Assembly (NCBI GenBank): GCA_035772735.1
Contig: JASDFA010000007.1
Span: 70,098,501 to 70,162,500 of the forward strand
Direction of reading: 5' to 3'
DNA: 64,000 nucleotides
From: Datura wrightii
Taxonomy: Eukaryota > Streptophyta > Magnoliopsida > Solanales > Solanaceae
The position numbers and the translations under genes are program-made. Shown one piece after another: positions 11,770-22,313 of this stretch (position 1 is its first letter; every line of letters starts with the position of its first letter). The notes beneath the pieces were generated by a model, which searched no databases, had not been told where the DNA came from, and saw nothing but the letters and a program-made list of their open reading frames with translations.

Positions 11770-12990
11770 TCAATCAAAATACTCCACTTCTTCATCAGGT
11801 GCTGCTGCCTCATCTCCCATGTCTGAATCACCCCCATCGTCATCATCGGACTCCACATCGGAGTCCTTACGACGTGTCTCCTCATCTGTGGGGACATCAT
11901 CATCCGTGGGCTCTACAAAAGCTAGCCCCACTCGACATAGAGCCTTGGAATTTTCGCCAAAAGAGTAGTCTAGCTCGAGCTGCCATAGCTCCTCTTCTGT
12001 TGCCGGCCTCCCGCCTATCCACAGCTGGAGCATCTGCATCCCATACATGCGAGCCATGTACTGATCATCCTGAGCAACTCGCTCGGCAAGTGTAAGAACT
12101 GGCTCGTGGGTGGTGTCGGGTGCCTTAGTTTTAGTGACATCTAAGGCCCGCCGCTTCATCTGCGGGATGTATTCAAGGGCCTCTTCCTCAACATCCAGGC
12201 CCCTTAGGAATATGGTGAGTAATCCACCAAATCCATATATGTGCCCCTGATGCAACCGGGCTCTCTTCATGGAGGAGATAATCACCGCCCCCACATTGAT
12301 CTCCAGCCCTTTCATCAAGGCGTACACCAAGCATACACGATCTCGGGTTACATCCGTCCTATGCACCCCCGGGATTAGGCAGGAACACACGATCTTAAGC
12401 CATATCCTGGCTTCCCTGTTCATCTGTGAGTAGGGAAAAGTCTGATGATAGCCCCTCTCCTTATGTCTGCTCCACCTAGCCGTCGATCGGGTTCCACACA
12501 AAGTGCGTCTGATGTCCGCATATGGTGGAGTGATATTCAGCTATCGAAGCACATGGGCGTCTGTGTCCCGCGCCCCTAGGATAGCATTGAGGTGGTGGGG
12601 CTCAAAGGTGACTATTTGCCCTCTTATTTTGATGGTGTGACTTCTGAGAGTCGAGTTCCAATTGGCGTAGAATTCCCGAATCAAGTGCAAGTTGCATTCC
12701 TTGGGCTCTTAAAAGATGAAGTTCAGCCCTGCTGCCTCGATCCTATGGACAATCCTAGGGAACTCCTGTGCCAACGGTTCCCTTGCTATGTGTTCCTCGG
12801 GGAAATACTTGCTCTCCTTGTGCTTCGCATACCATTTCTTCCGCTCCACTGTCACCCACCTGGTTCCATATTGACGGCGCTGGCCTCGTGGAACTGCTGG
12901 TGCTGCTGGGACCGCTGTGCCCAGTCTGATTCTTTTTCTTCCGGCGCCAGATGTTGATGCGCCTTTTCCCTTGTCTTGCCTGCTTGCCAT
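11770..12990 (-). pseudogene. Athila C ORF3 (plant 'transposon protein' domain of unknown function)
   Basis: This is the third gene of the element, between pol and the 3' LTR, about 405 codons from the ATG at 12990. The N-terminus is basic and low-complexity (MASRQDKGKGASTSGAGRKR), possibly a nuclear signal. The middle carries blocks KWYAKHKESKYFPEEHIARE and RWSRHKERGYHQTFPYSQMN, and the end is acidic (DDDDGGDSDMGDE, EEVEYFD). I recall this family as the Pfam 'putative plant transposon protein' domain; not checked. No signal peptide or membrane segment is visible, so it is not an envelope-like protein despite its position. Two nonsense codons break it, near 12716 and 12544 (the latter CAG to TAG). 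Confidence 0.75.
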
Positions 12991-12995
12991 TGTTC

Positions 12996-13676
12996 CTGTC
13001 AAACCAAATAGACAAGTTCAATGGTAAGCCAATGAATGTTAGCTTCGACTAAGGTTGGGTTAAGCTAGGCTACCCTACACATAGTCCGTAGCTAGAATTA
13101 CAACATTACGGCAAGATCATACCTATTTACACAAACAAACAACAAAATATAACAACTTTGCTTAGTGCATTTGGAGAATTTGACGGTATATATTCTATGT
13201 ACTACTCAAACTTCGTACAACTAACCACAATCATTACCATCGATAATATTTTATACCATAACACTTATCAAGGAGAAACAAAACAAAAATTTAACTACAT
13301 GATCCTATACAATTCACCCAATTCTTGCCATTTCCAATATTTCCCTAACCCGAGAATTCGTCGGTCTTTTAGCATAGTCACAGTTAGCACAATCGACTCA
13401 TCTCCCCCAACATGTACAACCCAGCATGAATTTCACTAGTTCAACTAAATTTTTCCCTTTTAAACTCAAAGGCAAGCCCTAGCTATGATTTCATCAAAAA
13501 CTCGATTAAGCTATGTAATTATAGAGTTCAATCAATCACAATGATACTCCGAACATCAATCAACAATAATTCAATTGAATTTAAGCTCAATTTCTACTTA
13601 GGGCAAGTTTTGCTCATATCACATGTTCAATATCGAAAAAATTCGACAAGAATTGAAATAGAGTTGAAGAACATAC
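12996..13676 (-). other. Predicted leader intron of ORF3 (Athila C)
   Basis: In element sense a consensus donor (CAAG|GTATGT at 13677/13676) is followed 681 bases later by an acceptor (GGTTTGACAG at 12996) five bases before the ORF3 ATG. The interval is AT-rich and non-coding. B and E have the same arrangement. Splicing is inferred; there is no transcript evidence here. Confidence 0.5.
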
Positions 13677-14322
13677 CTTGAATTCGAAGAATTGATGAAA
13701 ACTTGATGAAATTCTTGGCCTAAGTCCATGTCACGTCGAGGGGGGAGGGGTTTTTGGGAGGTTGGTCGCGGAGGGTATGAAAAATGAGGGAAAAAGAGGG
13801 GGAATTGGGGTTAAAAAGTGGGAAATTCGCGCGGGTCACCCAGAGACCCGGTGTGACCCGTCGCGATATACACCTCAACGTGTCACGGATGGTAACGCGG
13901 AGCATGCCCTCCATGACACGGAGCTATCGCGAGGGTGCTCTAGAACTTTAAAAATTCCAGATTTACACCTCAACGTGTCACAGAGGGTAATGCGGAGGCC
14001 CTCCTCTGTGACACGGAGCTATCGCCCTAGCTTACTGTTTTGCCACTTTTTATTGATTTTCATACCTCGAATTTTCCTTTGTGATCCCTTGCACATTTAT
14101 CCTCCGTTCAACCTGAAATTCATCTTACGACAAAAAATTGGTTAGAATTATAGGTTTCACTCAAAATAAAAATTAGAATAAAAATATAAAAACTAAAAAT
14201 TTTGTTGTTAATCAAGAAAAAAAAATCTATTCATAGGTTACAAATGAAAAATTTCACGGGTTGCCTCCCGTGCAGCGCCTGGTTTACCGTCGCGTCTCGA
14301 CGTCATTCAGCTCAGTCATCTT
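13677..14322 (-). other. Pol-ORF3 spacer with inverted repeats (Athila C)
   Basis: This non-coding spacer holds three stem-forming units: CGGGTCAC/GTGACCCG (13832-13839 and 13853-13860), a unit with CGTGTCA (13879-13885) and TGACACG (13914-13920), and a third at about 13972-14016. A further stem-loop, CACGGG-TTGCCT-CCCGTG, is at 14255-14272, about 50 bases past the pol stop. The CGTGTCACGG arm is the same as in U3 of the LTRs. Confidence 0.65.
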
Positions 14323-17294
14323 CTAGGGTGACAGACGTTTTCTCTCGACAACGTCCTCACCCCAGTAGTGCTTACATCTCTGCCTATTTACTAAGAACGT
14401 GGCACTCCGATCTTCTTGCCACAACTCTACTGCCCCGTACGGGGTCATTCTCACCACTTCAAATGGTCCCGACCATGTAGACCTCAGCTTTCCTGGAAAC
14501 AACTTCAATCTTGAATTGAAGAGCAATACTTTTTGCCCTGGCTCGAAAATGTGATGCACCACATGCTTGTCATGCCACCTTTTCATTTTTTCCTTGTAGT
14601 ACTTGGCACTCTCATAGGCATGCCAGCGGAACTCTTCAAGTTCACTGAGTTGCATTAGTCTCTTCTTGCCCGCTAGCTCTAAGTCCATATTCAGCTTCCT
14701 CACAGCCCAGAAGGCTCGGTGCTCTAGCTCCACCGGCAGATGACACGCTTTACCATAGACCAATCGGTATGGTGAGGTTCCAATCGGTGTCTTGTAAGCA
14801 GTTCTGTACGCCCACAACGCATCATCAAGTTTGCTTGACCAATCATTCCATAGCGTATTTACCATTTTCTGGAGAATCTGCTTCACTTCTCTATTCGACA
14901 CCTCTACTTGCCCACTAGTTTGGGGGTGGTATGCTATTGCCACTTTGTGGCGCACCCCATACTTGGCTAGTAGTTTCTTGAAACTTGCATTGACAAATGA
15001 GCCCCTCCATCACTGATAATGGCTTGGGGTGTCCCGAACCTGGTGAGAATGTGTTTTTTCACAAACTTCATTACTACCTTGTTGTCATTCCTGGTGCAAG
15101 CTATTGCTTTCACCCATTTTGATACATAGTCTACGGCCACCAAGATGTAACGATTACCAAATGACGGTGGGAATGGGCCCATGAAATCAATGCCCCATAC
15201 ATCAAAGGTCTCTACTTCCAGTATATTCTGCAGCAGCATCTCTTGTCTTCTACCAATTGTTCCTGTACGCTGACATCTATCACACATTTTGACGTATGCC
15301 ATAGAGTCTCTGAACAGTGTAGGCCAAAAGAACCCTGACTGTAGAACCTTGTGTGTTGTTCGCTCGCCTCCATGGTGACCCCCATACAACGAAGAGTGAC
15401 AGCTCCTCAACACCTCTGCAATCTGACTCTCTGGGATGCATCTTCTCATTACCTGATCCGATCCCTGTTTAAATAAGTATGATTCATCCCAAACAAAGTG
15501 CCGGCAATCATGCCTCAATTTCCTTCTCTGTTGGACTGTTGCCTCAGGTGGGTAGACTCCACTCACTAGCAAGTTGACTATGTCTGCGTACCAGGGAACT
15601 TCAGCTTCCCCTACTGCCAAGAGCTGCTCATCCAGGAACTCCTCATTGATGTTATCACTTTCCATCACATGCGACCGGCTCTCCAATCGCGATAAGTGAT
15701 CTACCACCTGATTCTCGCTCCCCTTTCTGTCCTTGATCTCAAGGTCGAACTCTTGCAACAACAGGATCCATCTGATCAACCTAGGCTTAGCATCCTTCTT
15801 GTTAAATAGGTATCGAATCGCTGCATGATCGGTGTACACCACTACATTTGAACCCACCAAATAGGACCTGAATTTGTCAAATGCAAACACCAATGCTAGC
15901 ATTTCCTTCTCTGTGACTGTGTAATTGCTTTGGGTCGTATTCAACGTTTTGCTTGCATAATGAATAGAATGAAAGATTCTATTTTTCCTTTTCCCCAATA
16001 CAGCTCCCACAGCCACATCACTCGCATCACACATCAACTCAAATGGTTGTCCCCAATCCGGAGAAGTAAGGATAGGTGCTTCTATCAATTTCTGCTTCAA
16101 CTCCTCGAATGCTTTAACACACTCATCATTAAACTCAAACTTTACCTCTTTTTCTAACAATATGCATAATGGTCTAGAAATTTTGGAAAAGTTTCTGATG
16201 AACCGTCTATAGAATCCCGCATGCCCAAGAAAACTGCGAACACCTTTCACTGACACAGGTGGTGGCAACTTTTCAATAACCTCGATCTTAGCACGATCAA
16301 CTTCCAACCCCTTGCGAGACACTTTGTGGCCAAGTACAATACCCTCCTTAACTAAGAAGTGGCATTTCTCCCAGTTTAGTACAAGGTTGGATTCCTCGCA
16401 GCAAGCCAGCACCCTGTCAAGATTCTGCAAACAAGTTGCAAATGAATTACCGAAAACAGAAAAATCATCCATAAATACCTCAAAAAAATCCTCCACCATG
16501 TCGTGGAAAATAGACATCATGCATCTATGGAATGTGGCGGGTGCATTGCATAACCCAAATGGCATCCGCCTAAAAGCATATGTCCCATAAGGACAGGTAA
16601 AAGTCGTCTTATCCTGGTCCTCCAGAGCTATGGCTATTTAGTTATAGCCAGAGTACCCATCAAGGAAACAATAATATTCCTGTCCAGCCAACCTATCTAG
16701 TATTTGATCAATGAACGGGATAGGATAATGATCTTTCCTTGTGGCTTCATTAAGCTTTCTATAGTCCATGCAAATCCCCCAGCCTGTGACGGTTCGTGTA
16801 GGAATCAACTCATTTTTCTCATTGGTGACCATGGTCATCCCTCCTTTTTTTGGAATGCACTGAACGGGGCTGACCCATTCACTGTCTGAAATCGGGTAGA
16901 CCACACCTGCATCAAGCCACTTGATTATTTCTTTCCTCACCACCTCCTTCATTGCTGGATTTCGCCTTCATTGAGGTTGAACGGTTGGTTTTACTCCTGT
17001 CTCCATGAAAATCCTATGTGTGCAAAAAGCTGGATTGATACCCTAAATATCTGACATTTGCCAACCCATTGCTTTCTTCCTTTTTCTGAGGACACCCAAT
17101 ACTTCCTTCTCCTGTGCCTCCGTCAATTCTACGGAGATGATGACTGGTAACGTCTCATCTTCCCCCAAAAAGACATATTTTAAATGGGGAGGCAATTCTT
17201 TCAGTTCCAGCTTTGGTGCCTCCTCAATGGATGGTTTCGGCAACAGTTATAGGGACCTCATCAAGGATTGAAATTCCTGTCTCCTTGGATGCCT
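14323..17294 (-). pseudogene. Athila C pol: reverse transcriptase, RNase H, integrase
   Basis: In order from 17243 downward: a linker (PSIEEAPKLELKELPPH), RT (CMDYRKLNEATRKDHYP, FLDGYSGYN, MPFGLCNAPATF, catalytic FMDD in FEVFMDDFSVFG), RNase H (HYASKTLNTTQSNYTVTEKE, VYTDHAAIRYL), the integrase zinc end (CDRCQRTG), and a core with DDE residues in GIDFMGPF, ISDGGAH and GQVEVSNRE. The long open piece is 14967-16565 (532 codons). It is broken by stops near 17295 and 16637 (CAA to TAA) and a one-base deletion near 15005. It ends in RCKHYWGED. These enzymes are missing from B, D and E. Confidence 0.88.
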
Positions 17295-18403
17295 TTATGA
17301 CTCATTCAACATTTGGACCACCTCATAAGCGTCTCTATCTCCAAAATGATCGAAGTGCATCAACACTCTCTCCAGTGGGTCTTGAGATTCAACAATCTGA
17401 CGAATTTCTTCATGCTCAACCACACTGATTGTTGAAAGCTCCTCATGTATGGCCGGCAGCTTCATGGCTTTAAACACATCAAATACCTCAATCTTGTCAT
17501 GTGCTCGCATGGTTAGCTGCCCTGCAACTACATCAATCAGCACATTCTCGGTCGCCGAGAAAGGACGTCCTAAAATAAATGGGACTTCCGCGTCTGGCTC
17601 AAAATCCAGCACGACGAAATCTACCGGGAAGATAAGGGAGCCCACTTGCACCAGAACATCCTCCACAATGCCATCAGGTCTGGCTAAGGACCGATCCGCT
17701 AGTTGCAAGATCACTGTTGTTGGTCTAGGACTCCCTAGACCCAGCTTCTTAAATACCGATGACGGCATCAGATTAATGCTCGCTCCCAAATCACATAATC
17801 CGCGAGCTCAGATACTCTGCCCAATAGTAATTTGTATAGTAAAGGTCCCAGGATCTTTGAGCTTTGTGGGCAATCGGTTTTGTATCCGGGAAGTGCACTC
17901 CTCCGTGAGAGCCACCGTAGCATACTCAGTCAATCGACTTTTGTTCGCCATGATGTCCTTTATGTACTTTGCATACTTCGGCACTCCCTACAAAACATCA
18001 ACAAGAGGTAAGTTAATATGCACCTGTTTCAGCACCTCCATGAATTTCTTGAAACACGCCTCCTCCTTCTGTTTCTTTAACTTTGAGGGAATAGGGGTGG
18101 TGGTCTTTCTGATTCAGCTTCCTTTTTCTTCCCCCTCTCATCACTTTGCTCCCTCTCAACTTCTGCTGCTCCCGATTGTCAAGGTGGTCTTTTTGGTTCC
18201 ACCTCTTTAAGCTGCAAACCACTCCTTGTGGTCACCGCATTCACTTGCTTAGGGTTGGGATCTGTGTCGCTCAGGAGTCCTCCTCTAGGCCTGGTGTTTT
18301 GGGCTCCAGCAAATTGCCCAAACTGATATTCAAGTGCCTTAGTAGCTAACTGGTTGTTCTTCACCTCAGCTGCCAATTTCACATAGTCAGCCTTCAATTG
18401 AGC
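17295..18403 (-). pseudogene. Athila C gag tail and aspartic protease
   Basis: The protease is at 17295-17789: active-site region CDLGASINLMP (upstream stops leave the open frame starting at GASINLMP), then VFKKLGLG, FVVLDFEPD and VPFILGRPF. Upstream, the linker from gag (QFGQFAGAQNTRPRGG, NAVTTRSGLQLKEVE) and the segment MEVLKQVHINLPLV are split by a stop near 18180 and a frame change near 18100. The protease would cut the polyprotein. The D-L-G-A active site follows the Athila pattern rather than D-T/S-G. Confidence 0.82.
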
Positions 18404-19686
18404 TTAGTTAGCTATCATCGTCTTGAACATCTCCTCAATGCTGGGTGATGGTGGTGGAGGAGGTGCATTGTTGTTTCTATATTGTGCCTGATAGTTCTGC
18501 TGCCCTCCTTGATTCCTCTGAGCCCCCTGACTCGAACTTTGCCCTTGATGGTTGTTGCTACCCCAAGAGAAATTTGGATGATTCCTCCAGTTGGAATTGT
18601 AGCTGTTGCCATACTGTTGGTGGTTGTTCCTATGTACATTTCCCACAAAGTTCACCGAGTCAGGATTTGCTCCACAACACTCAGCTGAGTGCTCACTACT
18701 CCTGCACACTTCACACCAAACTTGCTGCACTACATTCACTGGGGCTTGAGCCTGGTTCATTGTCATATTACTGAAGTGGGTGTTGAGTTGATTCTGTAAA
18801 GCATCTATTTGTGCAGCAATAGCTGTAAAACCATCCACTTCTAGAACTCCTGCTGCTTTCCTTGTTCCTCCTCTGGATGTATTAGCATTCCACTCCGGAT
18901 TTCCCTGCGAAATACAATTTAACAAGCTATACAGCTCCTCATAAGTTTTCTCCAATGCTTGTCCCCAAGCTGCTGAGTCTAGCAAGATTTTTGTGTGGGG
19001 TTCCAAACCCTCTATAAAAGTGTGCACCAGCACATCATTGGATTGATGATGATGTGGACAATCCCACAACATGGACTTGAATCTCTCCCAAGCCTGATAT
19101 AGATTCTCCCCCTCGCTCTGTTTGAAACTTAGAATTTGACTTCTAAGTCTTGCTGTTTTACCGGATGGAAAAAATCGTATCAAGAATTTCCTTGCAAGAT
19201 CATCCCACGTAGTAATAGAATTAGGTGGCTTAGCTTTCAACCACCTCTTGGCTTCTCCCAATAGTGAGAATGGGAACAATGTAAGCCTGACATAATATGA
19301 TGACACTCCCGCGGGGATGTAAGTGTCACTTATCTCCAAAAAATTTTGGAGATGCTGCTGTGGATCCTCATGACGGAGACCTGTGAACTGCCCGCTGGTG
19401 TGCAGCAATTGCACCATGTTTTGTTTGAGCTCGAACCTCCCTCCTGGCTCAGGTTTGCGGATGCTAGATGTGACATTTTAGCATGTGGGATTGCCACCTC
19501 GCGAACCGGCCGAGTTGCTACTTCCTCGGGCACTAACATTGCCCGTACTACTGGTGGATTCTGTTGTTGCTCCATGATTGTTTGTCTAAGCAACTGCAAA
19601 TTTCTCTCTAGAACTTCTCTCGGCTGACGATGAAATAATCTTTCAAGCTGTAAGTATGAGTCCACCAGCTCCTTGTCTCTTGCCAG
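18404..19686 (-). pseudogene. Athila C gag
   Basis: This capsid and nucleocapsid precursor has a frame from the conserved CTG at 19686 (no upstream ATG) reading VDSYLQLERLFHRQ, a one-base deletion near 19478, then 337 open codons at 18404-19417 with the gag core (FLEISDTYIPAGVSSYYVRL, RLRSQILSFKQSEGENLYQA) and a zinc knuckle CEVCRSSEHSAEC (CX2CX4HX3C). It ends at TAA (18401-18403) where D and E have CAA. B has the same stop. Confidence 0.85.
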
Positions 19687-19795
19687 TGTTCAACAGAGAT
19701 TATATCTGCAAAATACAGGCTAAGACCAAGTTGTCAACACTAAGAAAATAAAAATATAGTAAAGTAACACTTAAGAAAAATTCACCAATTGCCAG
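19687..19795 (-). other. Athila C 5' leader between primer site and gag
   Basis: A short untranslated leader. In element sense it contains TGTATTTTGCAG near 19710-19725, a good 3' splice-site consensus, and an in-frame TGA (19690-19692) just ahead of the CTG that opens gag. Confidence 0.5.
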
Positions 19796-19813
19796 TCCTC
19801 GGCAACGGCGCCA
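19796..19813 (-). other. Primer-binding site of Athila C (tRNA-Asp type)
   Basis: The minus strand reads TGGCGCCGTTGCCGAGGA, one mismatch from the complement of the 3' end of plant tRNA-Asp (recalled), six bases inside the 5' LTR. Minus-strand DNA synthesis would start here. Confidence 0.85.
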
Positions 19814-19819
19814 AAAACT

Positions 19820-21241
19820 TGTTCGCTGGTCTGCTTTGGGTATAAAGCTACACGCAAGTGCACGGGGTCGAACAAGTAGTAAAGTGGCTTAAGTAAGCCA
19901 AGTATCGATCCCACAGGGACGGGGATAAGGTAACAATCTACTCAAGTGTACTATATTTTAACTCTAACAATGAAGACAACAGTGCGAAGAAGAGTTTGAT
20001 ATTTTGATGTCTAATTTTTATGCTAAGTCTAAAATGAATATTTAATGTGAGTCTGAACTATGAATGTGAGCATAATGAGGTTAAATGAACATGTAAAGAA
20101 ATAAATTATCAATATAATTTGGTTAATCTTTCCTCCGGTTGCTAGTTAAGAATTATTGCCAATGGATTAAAACTCTCGTATTTAACCCAACTTAAGAATC
20201 ATGAACCGTCCACCTACATTTCTGTGATTAAACGAAATTCATGTTCTGTACATACAAAACCGATTCCTTAATTGACTAATACGACCTTCAGGTATATTTC
20301 TATCCTGAAGGTAAATCAATTCTCAATTTTTCCAAACTAAGAAAAGATCATATCCTATTGATTCACAACTTTCCAATTTCTTGCTCTCTCGAGTGAAACC
20401 GGACTTTTTAGATATACATTAACATAGGTCACACATTAATGCAGTAAGAACAAGAATCAATAGAACAACCATGGAAGAAAAGATGAAAAACCAAATTAAT
20501 CAACAATCACATTTCAATACAATTGTTCATAACCTCAGCAAGAAGAGGAATTAGCCACTCATTCGTGGATTAAACATCATTAAATGAGTGTTAAACATAA
20601 AAGCAATTGAATTCAAGAAGAAGGAGATAGAGAAAGACCCTGAAATTTTCGTCCCCTCAACTGCCTGTAACCCACATTCTTGCTCCACCAATTCAGAATA
20701 ATTAAAAATGAACCTTAGTGTTCTATTTATACTAGTAGGAATTTTTCCCGGAATAACAAGCAACGTGTCACGGAGTGCATCGCGGAGCACTGCCTCCGTG
20801 ACACGCCACTGACGCGGACCCTTACTAGAAATAGAGTGTCCAGGTAATAAGGCCCAATGTGGCACGGCGTGCAACGCGGGGCTAGGCCAACGTGCCACGG
20901 CCCCAACACACACCTTCAATGGAATTTGGCCAAAAATTCCCTATCCAGGCAGAAGGCCTCCGCGATGGCAGCGTGACACGGCTCCATCGCGGAGCCCCTA
21001 TAATTTGTGCCTTCCAATGTTTTGTCCTTTGCTAACCTCCGAGTCCAACCCCGATCTCTCCCAACACGCATTTTAGCTTCCCAAAATTATATTTCACCTG
21101 CAAAACAACGCTAATCATGTTGGTTAGTATAAATTCACATTTTGTTACCAATCACATGAGAATGTATAAACATTGATAGATAAACAAGGCTAAAATGACA
21201 CATTTGAGTATCACTTGGGCATATAAATTTGCCCAAGATCA
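19820..21241 (-). repeat. Athila C 5' LTR
   Basis: 1422 bp, TG...CA ends, partner of 8544-9962. In element sense: U3 from 21241 with GC-rich inverted repeats (20958-20968 with 20984-20994; 20764-20775 with 20794-20805), TATA box 20723-20731, then R/U5 with the 9-bp stem-loop at 20284-20312, and a U5 end shared by all Athila copies (near 19855-19880). Confidence 0.92.
20723..20731 (-). promoter_or_regulatory. TATA box of the Athila C 5' LTR
   Basis: The minus strand reads TATAAATAG, a canonical plant TATA box, present at the same place in all eight Athila B-E LTRs. Transcription would start roughly 30 bases further (near 20695). GC-rich inverted repeats begin about 30 bases upstream. Confidence 0.7.
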
Positions 21242-22308
21242 GAACCCACTCGGCATAGAGCCCTGGCATTTTCGCCAATAGGGTACTCTAGCTCGAGCTG
21301 CCATAGCTCATCTTCTGTTGTCGGCCTCCCGCCTATACGCTGCTGGAGCATCTATATCCCGAACATGCGATCCATGTAGTGATCATCCCGAGCATGTCGC
21401 TCAGTTAATGTGAGAACTGGCCCGTGAGTGGTGTCGGGTGCCTTAGTTTTGTTGACATCTTAGGCCCGCCTCTCCATCTGCGGGATGTAGTCAAGGGCCT
21501 CCTCCTCAACGTCTAGGCCCCTCAAGAACGTGGTCAGTAAGCCACCAAACCCGTACCTGTGCCCTTGATGCAAACGGGGTCTCTTCATTGCAGAAATAAT
21601 CACCGCCCCGACATTGATCTCTAGCCCCTTCATCAGGGCGTATACCAAGCACACATGATCCCGGGTGACATCTGTCATATGCACCCCTGGGATCAGGCAG
21701 GAACAAACAATCTTAAGCTATATCCTGGCTTCCCTATTCATCTATGAGTAGGGCAAAGTCTGATGGTAGCCGCTCTCCTTATGCCTGCTCCACCGGGCTG
21801 TAGACCGGGCTCCACGCAAAGTGAGTCTGATATTCGCGTATGGTGGAGTGATATTCAGCTGTCGAAGCACATGGGCGTCTGTGTCCCGTGCCCCCAAGAT
21901 TGCATTAAGGTGATGAGCCTCAAAAGTGACTATCTGCCCCCTTATCTTGACGGTGTGACTTCTGAGTGTCGGGTTCCAGTTGGCGTAGAATTCACGAATC
22001 AGGTGCAGGTTGCACTCCTTGGGCTCTTCAAAGATGAAGTTCAGCCCGGCTGCCTCAATTCTGTGGACAATCCTGGGAAATTCCTATGCCAATGGTTCCC
22101 TAGCAATGTGTTCTTCGGGGAAGTATTTGCTTTCCTTATGCTTCGCGTACCATTTCATCCCCTCCTCTGTCACCCATCTGGTTCCATATTGACGGCGTTG
22201 GCCGCGTGGAACCGCTGGTGCTGCTGGGACTGCTGTTCCCAGTCTAATTCTTTTCCTTCCGGCGCCTGATGTTGATGCGCCCTTCCCTTTATCATTCCTG
22301 CTTGCCAT
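21242..22308 (-). pseudogene. Athila B ORF3, N-terminal and middle part
   Basis: This is the remainder of the gene whose tail is at 8385-8543, from the ATG at 22308 (MASRNDKGKGASTSGAGRKR). It carries RRQYGTRWVTEEG, KWYAKHKESKYFPEEHIARE and the RHKE and LMKGLEINVG blocks. A CAG to TAG stop near 22084 ends the first frame, and further stops or shifts lie near 21690 and 21465. At 21246 it meets the LTR of Athila C. Confidence 0.8.
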
Positions 22309-22313
22309 TGTTT

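Larger units (their letters stand above)
8544..21241 (-). mobile_element. Athila C: the only full-length Athila-type element in the window
   Basis: Minus strand, 12.7 kb: 5' LTR 19820-21241, primer site, gag, protease, RT, RNase H, integrase, spacer with hairpins, ORF3, non-coding region, polypurine tract, 3' LTR 8544-9962. The LTRs differ by only a few percent over the stretch compared by eye, so it is fairly young. It is inserted in ORF3 of Athila B. The coding frames carry at least three frameshifts and several stops, so the copy itself is not functional. Confidence 0.92.

Noticed and set aside
11770..12990. ORF3 as a DNA transposase
   Set aside because: The recalled family name mentions transposon, but no terminal inverted repeats or catalytic triad are visible, and the gene sits inside a complete LTR element in all four copies.
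13832..14016. Short repeated palindromic units as a CRISPR array
   Set aside because: There are only two or three units of unequal spacing with related rather than unique spacers, inside a plant retrotransposon.
17449..18210. Plus-strand frame of 253 codons (and 23741-24403, 39267-39929)
   Set aside because: These are antisense shadows of the protease and linker; the minus-strand protein has recognisable motifs and the plus-strand reading has none.
21763..22269. Plus-strand frame of 168 codons opposite ORF3 (also 55789-56304)
   Set aside because: Antisense to ORF3; the cysteine and tryptophan rich reading is typical of a shadow frame.
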